Shown here one piece after another: positions 61,001-64,000 of a stretch of 64,000 bases of DNA. Within the stretch, counting starts at the first letter, position 1; each line of letters begins with the position of its first letter. The translations under genes were made by a program, and so were the position numbers. This DNA comes from Apostichopus japonicus (taxonomy: Eukaryota > Echinodermata > Holothuroidea > Aspidochirotida > Stichopodidae), in the NCBI RefSeq assembly GCF_037975245.1, contig NC_092579.1, positions 18,806,678 through 18,870,677 of the forward strand, given 5' to 3'. Below the pieces are notes generated by a model. The model was not told where the DNA came from. It made no database searches and saw nothing but the letters and a program-made list of their open reading frames with translations.

Positions 61001-62984
61001 GCTTTATGAATTTATGAACTCACTTCTTGAGCACTGGTCAAGCACTCTCAGACAATATTCACAGGCTTTATGAATATATGAACTCACTTCTTGAGCACTG
61101 GTCAAGCACTCTCAGACAATATTCCCAGGCTTTATGAATATATGAACTCACTTCTTGAGCACTGGTCAAGCACTCGCAGACAATATTCCCAGGCTTTATG
61201 AATATATAAACTCACTTCTTAAGCACTGGTCAATCACTCTCAGACAATATTCACAGGCTTTATGAATATATGAACTCACTTCTTGAGCACTGGTCAAGCA
61301 CTCTCAGACAATATTCCCAGGCTTTATGAATATATGAACTCACTTCTTGAGCACTGGTCAAGCACTCTCAGACAATATTCACAGGCTTTATGACTTTATG
61401 AACTCACTTCTTGAACATTGGTCAAGCACTCTCAGACAATATTCACAGGCTTTATGAATATATGAACTCACTTCTTGAGCACTGGTCAAGCACTCTCAGA
61501 CAATATTCCCAGGCTTTATGAATATATAAACTCACTTCTTGAGCACTGGTCAAGCACTCTCAGACAATATTCCCAGGCTTTATGAATATATAAACTCACT
61601 TCTTGAGCACTGGTCAAGCACTCTCAGACAATATTCACAGGCTTTATGACTTTATAAACTCACTTCTTGAGCACTGGTCAAGCACTCTCAGACAATATTC
61701 ACAGGCTTTATGAATATATGAACTCACTTCTTGAGCACTGGTCAAGCACTCTCAGACAATATTCCCAGGCTTTATGAATATATAAACTCACTTCTTGAGC
61801 ACTGGTCAAGCACTCTCAGACAATATTCACAGGCTTTATGAATATATAAACTCACTTCTTGAGCACTGGTCAAGCACTCTCAGACAATATTCACAGGCTT
61901 TATGAATATATGAACTCACTTCTTGAGCACTGGTCAAGCATTCTCAGACAATATTCCCAGGCTTTATGAATATATGAACTCACTTCTTGAGCACTGGTCA
62001 AACTCTCTCAGACAACATTCACAGGCTTTATGAATATATGAACTCACTTCTTGAGCACTGGTCAAGCATTCTCAGACAATATTCCCAGGCTTTATGAATA
62101 TATGAACTCACTTCTTGAGCACTGGTCAAACTCTCTCAGACAACATTCACAGGCTTTATGAATATATGAACTCACTTCTTGAGCACTGGTCAAGCACTCT
62201 CAGACAATATTCACAGGCTTTATGAATATATGAACTCACTTCTTGAGCACTGGTCAAGCACTCTCAGACAATATTCACAGGCTTTATCAAGCAAGGCTTC
62301 CTTGGCTCGTTTGGAGAACCTCTTGGCACTCTTAGATGTTTGTTCCGTGGAATGACGTCCATCGCTGGGCGGCAATGATGATTTGGAAACATCTTCCATC
62401 GATTTTAGGTTACTTACAAATGTCGCCTCTAACCAACTCCTCAGGGCGGAGAAAGTGTGAATATTCATGAGCTGATCCGGACTGTAATACTGAGACAGAC
62501 TCAGTAGTGTAAAGAACTCATCGCAGTCGCTGCCGTCAATTTCTGTGACCTGTACAGGAAAAACAAAAGGTCAATTTTACAAAAGCCGAAATAATAAAAT
62601 CTCAACCTACCATAGATGCAATTTCTTCAGTAGAAATAGTCTTTGGCAGGTTAAAAATTTCAAGTAAACATCATCTCAAATGGGTGGAGGGAGGGGAGAG
62701 GAAATGAACTATAAAATTATGGATCAAGGGTGGTTGTTGAATAACATCAAAATTTTAAATCACCATCATTTAACCAGAATTCATCTAAACTATTTTTGTG
62801 GGTCTTGAATTCAAAGATGAGTTGATAGTGCATGGAATTAGGTAAATGAAACAATAAATAATTCCAATTTATCTCACCAATTCTGGTTTCTTGCTCTTCT
62901 GTTTCAGAAGCGGATTCTGGCTTTGTTCAATGCTGGCATTTGACAACCAATCGCTGAACTGAGAGCTGACGACAAATATTTGGT
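48945..62984 (-). CDS. AP5Z1: AP-5 complex subunit zeta-1, C-terminal 629 residues (5' exons beyond the window)
   Basis: Joined exons, 5' to 3': 62984-62878, 62549-62240, 59181-59144, 58245-58080, 57708-57530, 56786-56703, 55981-55776, 55433-55347, 53955-53833, 53383-53251, 51676-51599, 51145-51035, 50096-49942, 49059-48945. All junctions are GT/AG and phases close exactly (1892 nt: 2 + 630 codons including TGA). AP5Z1 is the zeta solenoid subunit of the AP-5 adaptor. It binds spatacsin and spastizin on late endosomes and lysosomes and takes part in retrieval to the Golgi. Family matches: VTEIDG...FFTLLS, MNIHTFSALRSWLEA, MFHTLLDLPCTTAALEF, LVVDQQRELLDSL, IIGEYSS...RCTTEFI, LHKDANSSSVLLMRAIARLV. 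Human AP5Z1 is about 807 residues, so roughly the first fifth to quarter is missing to the right. The intron after 62240 is filled by a satellite copied from this gene's own exon/intron junction. Confidence 0.95.
49942..50096 (-). CDS. AP5Z1: AP5Z1 exon
   Basis: Reads LASQCQNLIPRVILCLTKVS and ends STEYVNLLKFP. Matches LASRSQDLIPRASLLLSKM...ATELLTLLKMP. The donor is CCTGA|GTGAGT, leaving two bases. Reading on without splicing gives a stop one codon later. Confidence 0.94.
51035..51145 (-). CDS. AP5Z1: AP5Z1 exon
   Basis: 111 bp reading TLEALFYENSMNLQASDSPI then ESNSVELVATMMSTLAK. Matches ALEALLFE...VVTVLMTTLTK. Phase 0 on both sides. The acceptor lies next to a C/T-rich tract (minus strand) at about 51147-51200. 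Confidence 0.93.
51149..51205. repeat. G-rich purine tract
   Basis: GTTGGGGGAGGGGGAGGGGA and similar continue to about 51205. On the coding (minus) strand this is the C/T-rich tract directly upstream of the AP5Z1 acceptor at 51146. The runs of G could form a quadruplex on the plus strand. Confidence 0.85.
51599..51676 (-). CDS. AP5Z1: AP5Z1 exon
   Basis: 78 bp reading VWIIGEYSSPAHDIRCTTEF then IQKYYE. Very close to VWAIGEYLSVTYDRRCTVE of the family. Phase 0 on both sides. Confidence 0.95.
51718..51860. repeat. Tandem duplication, period about 67 bp
   Basis: TTAGAAATAGAATCA...TTGATTCAATGCTTGTT occurs at 51719 and again from 51787 with small changes. In an AP5Z1 intron. Confidence 0.8.
52095..52470. 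repeat. Diverged tandem duplication, period about 145-150 bp
   Basis: GAGGATGTATTATAATTC...TTAATGTT.GGGATTTCAGAC...GCATCAC.CACT.ATTTTGACC occurs twice. A third partial copy of the last part, GAGCCTCGCATCATGCACTC with TAGCTAGGATAGGATT, follows. In an AP5Z1 intron. Confidence 0.8.
53251..53383 (-). CDS. AP5Z1: AP5Z1 exon
   Basis: Reads ILASQLLEIFKKHPALVVDQ then QRELLDSLSTPKNMEGRENI and FIQL. Matches VLSSQFLAL...KPSLVVELARDLLEFL. Enters in phase 2, leaves in phase 0. Confidence 0.93.
53655..53775. repeat. TATTACCTATATA-type microsatellite
   Basis: About eight copies of TATATATTACC variants between two AP5Z1 exons. Confidence 0.9.
53833..53955 (-). CDS. AP5Z1: AP5Z1 exon
   Basis: Reads VFFNTVCEYAEYDLMTNLVP, then VIIERTSLVYGIQGYREEIH. 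The SLxYGxxGY part matches SLYPAPGYAAGVH of human AP5Z1. Phase 2 on both sides. Confidence 0.92.
54300..54450 (+). mobile_element. Possible coding remnant of a dispersed element, ending in a CAAT repeat
   Basis: An open frame reads IISNAAKKLCPKRQRHLGKK then AVKKQLKEAIKDLVV and TAG at about 54420, followed by (CAAT)n near 54431. The short basic tail, the stop and the tandem tract resemble the 3' end of a transposon ORF, but I do not recognise the family. It lies in an AP5Z1 intron on the opposite strand. Confidence 0.3.
55347..55433 (-). CDS. AP5Z1: AP5Z1 exon
   Basis: 87 bp reading LQILHSLLSSMSTHPRVLYT then AESVLVLL. It corresponds to the LHQLLQPM...VPTLLQ segment. Enters and leaves in phase 2. 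Confidence 0.9.
55776..55981 (-). CDS. AP5Z1: AP5Z1 exon with the LHTLLDLPC motif
   Basis: Reads MFHTLLDLPCTTAALEFHKR and ends PWFNFVLRAKGGQGDTIN. This is the clearest AP5Z1 signature in the window. Donor AATAA|GTAAGT leaves two bases, completed as Lys by the next exon. Confidence 0.95.
56703..56786 (-). CDS. AP5Z1: AP5Z1 exon
   Basis: 84 bp reading ILAWNPRTFLGDYIEILPAM then ISQTTSIE. Matches FLAWN...LLPALVDAGTAVE in the human protein. Phase 0 on both sides. Confidence 0.93.
57530..57708 (-). CDS. AP5Z1: AP5Z1 exon
   Basis: Reads ENVVFNAQAALEDFFEKVIG and ends LILEQFFPNLLK, matching the FCRDNLxxF...SFPNLFK region of AP5Z1. Acceptor CATCCACAG, donor AAG|GTAATA; phase 1 in, phase 0 out. Confidence 0.93.
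57894..57952. repeat. Short tandem duplication
   Basis: AAAGAGAGGGACGATTC.TTCAGTCAC occurs twice, about 28 bp apart, about 130 bp downstream (in gene direction) of an AP5Z1 exon. Confidence 0.85.
58080..58245 (-). CDS. AP5Z1: AP5Z1 exon
   Basis: Reads CATEAIFTLDLLCSLDPTLI and continues to VLAALQFFINYG. Matches the VLVLDVLCRxDP segment of the family. Leaves in phase 1 at TACG|GTGAGG. Confidence 0.93.
58310..58550. repeat. Degenerate purine-rich GGGATCAAGGGAA minisatellite
   Basis: More than a dozen imperfect GGATCAAGG-type units of 12-20 bp on the plus strand. A short poly-G block follows near 58942. In an AP5Z1 intron. Confidence 0.8.
59144..59181 (-). CDS. AP5Z1: AP5Z1 micro-exon of 38 bp
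   Basis: Reads RPSKSYDVELLHA once joined to the previous exon. Acceptor GCTTTTCAG, donor GCG|GTAAGT. It lies 290 bp beyond the far end of the satellite, so the splice must span about 3 kb of repeated donors. The phase fits both neighbours exactly. Confidence 0.85.
59471..62287. repeat. 64-bp satellite built from an exon/intron junction of AP5Z1, about 44 copies
   Basis: A tandem array with a 64-bp period, seen for example at successive TTCTTGAGCA sites 59811 and 59875. On the minus strand each unit is 48 bp from the end of the AP5Z1 exon (ATAAAGCC...CTCAAGAA) followed by 16 bp of intron (GTGAGTTCATATATTC). The exon-proximal unit, 62240-62287, is the genuine exon end. Units differ by a few substitutions (TTCACAG versus TTCCCAG, GACTTTATG versus GAATATATG). 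Marker variants recur at 59591 and 60552, and at 59711 and 60672, giving a 961-bp higher-order period (15 units plus 1 bp); a third copy at 61385 is 833 bp further (13 units plus 1 bp). A 128-bp doublet with CAAACTCTCT recurs near 61999 and 62127. Confidence 0.96.
62240..62549 (-). CDS. AP5Z1: AP5Z1 exon, source of the downstream satellite
   Basis: 310 bp reading VTEIDGSDCDEFFTLLSLSQ, then MNIHTFSALRSWLEATFVSN, a Ser/Lys-rich linker, and KACEYCLRVLDQCSR. The chosen donor is CAAGAA|GTGAGT at 62239, the most upstream of dozens of identical sites. It leaves one base (A) that joins GA of the next exon to make Arg. Its last 48 bp (62240-62287) are the coding part of the 64-bp repeat unit. Confidence 0.93.
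62878..62984 (-). CDS. AP5Z1: AP5Z1 exon (first visible)
   Basis: Reads QIFVVSSQFSDWLSNASIEQ then SQNPLLKQKSKKPEL. The SDWLSNAS part matches the VDWLxxAS segment of AP5Z1; the rest is the less conserved linker. It enters needing one base from the previous exon, which is outside the window, and leaves in phase 0. Confidence 0.85.
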
Positions 62985-64000
62985 CTGGAAGTAGTGGAAA
63001 AAAGTGAAAAATACCCAAATTGGCAGATAGGACGGACAGCTTTTAATAACAAAAGAACATTTCCCATTTTGTTTAATTGATTATAGAAAGGAGACAAACA
63101 ATACAGAGAAATTCTTTCATGATTAAATTTGGTATTAATCATCGCCGTATAAGCCATTATAGTTAATATTTCTACAACAGGACGAAGAAAAGAAGAGTCC
63201 TGTAAGTACATTCCCTTTATGCATTTTGTTTTTATTCCCCTCCATTTATTCAATTTCTGTTTTAAAATTACAAAACATTTTCTGATAAATAAGTATAGAA
63301 AACCCTTTTTGACCACATTCTAAATATTTCATGCAAGTCTACTTCCTTTAATATTATTATATATTTTTCATCATGCAGGGGTTTAAGGTAGGACTTGACA
63401 ATCTGTTTTGTCATTATTAGTAATCAACATGAGGTTAGACTTGAAAGGTCAGCCAATTTTATTAAACATATATATGCAGCTGTCCTTTTGTTGTTGTTTA
63501 TTTGAAGTCCTGTTAAAGATTTTGACAACACTCTCATAGTTTCCTTGATGAACAAATTTATAATCCTTCATTAAATACAATTAAAAAGAAACCATTCTAA
63601 ACATTTTAAACTTTTGTAAAATTGGTCAAGTAGAAATCCAAGTGAAAGCACATATTCTCTTTTATGAATTCCAATTTCCTTTTAGCTTTCTAATGAGGAA
63701 AATATATTGTGATGTACATAAATATAACTAGTTCTATGAAACACATTTTCATATGTCCTCTTTCCTTAGTCACCTGATATCTGGTATTCAGTGGCTATAT
63801 ATTTTGTTGGGTTAATACTTCTCATTTGTCATGTTTAAATGCTACCATATTTCATAATCTAGCCGAGTCTGTAAGATTCAATAAATGTTCTGCTTAAACT
63901 AGAAAAAGGTAGGCCAGATTTACAGTATCTGTAAATCTAAGGATAACGTCCAAACTTTTTTTGATCGTTTTTTTGGACAAATGTCAACACAGTTCTTAGT
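62985..64000 (-). other. AP5Z1: AP5Z1 intron running off the right edge
   Basis: About 1 kb of AT-rich sequence upstream of the first visible exon. I looked for the preceding AP5Z1 exon on the minus strand and found none, so the N-terminal exons lie beyond the window. Confidence 0.6.

Noticed and set aside
59471-62287. A CRISPR-like array of regular repeats
   Set aside because: There are no unique spacers. The 64-bp units are contiguous and derived from an exon end; the context is an animal gene intron.

Overview
The window is AT-rich animal (metazoan) nuclear DNA with long introns, many simple repeats and several transposon remnants. There are no bacterial-style genes. Exons were rebuilt by hand from GT/AG junctions, reading-frame phase and family similarity. 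Three conserved genes come out, and in each the exon phases add up to an unbroken frame. Protein similarity, intron density and repeat content suggest a marine invertebrate deuterostome such as an echinoderm or hemichordate. That placement is an inference, because no single marker in the window fixes the taxon.

Layout. (1) Positions 218-30550, minus strand: a complete type I regulatory subunit of cAMP-dependent protein kinase (PRKAR1A-like), 11 coding exons, 376 residues. A 12th candidate exon, in phase, lies in its largest intron at 21266-21343. (2) Positions 30551-34839: the divergent intergenic region between genes 1 and 2. It holds two non-autonomous DNA transposons (30875-31511 and 32191-32816), each bounded by a perfect 8-bp target-site duplication. 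(3) Positions 34840-41979, plus strand: a complete SLC17 family anion transporter closest to sialin (SLC17A5), 10 coding exons, 497 residues. (4) Positions 41980-48944: the 3' UTR and intergenic region between two convergent genes. (5) Positions 48945-62984, minus strand: the last 14 coding exons of AP5Z1, the zeta subunit of the AP-5 adaptor complex. Its N-terminal exons lie beyond the right edge.

The most striking structure is at 59471-62287, inside AP5Z1. A 64-bp unit made of the last 48 bp of one exon plus the first 16 bp of its intron is repeated about 44 times, filling almost the whole intron and giving dozens of near-identical copies of the 5' splice site. The array also has a higher-order period of 961 bp (15 units). 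Other points of interest are a Gln in the first cAMP-binding cassette of the PKA subunit, where mammalian RI has the Ala known to govern cAMP/cGMP selectivity, and the candidate extra PKA exon.

Functionally, the PKA subunit holds the catalytic subunit inactive until cAMP binds. Sialin exports sialic acid from lysosomes, and AP-5 works on late endosomes and lysosomes, so the two right-hand neighbours serve the same organelle. I see no evidence that they are co-regulated.
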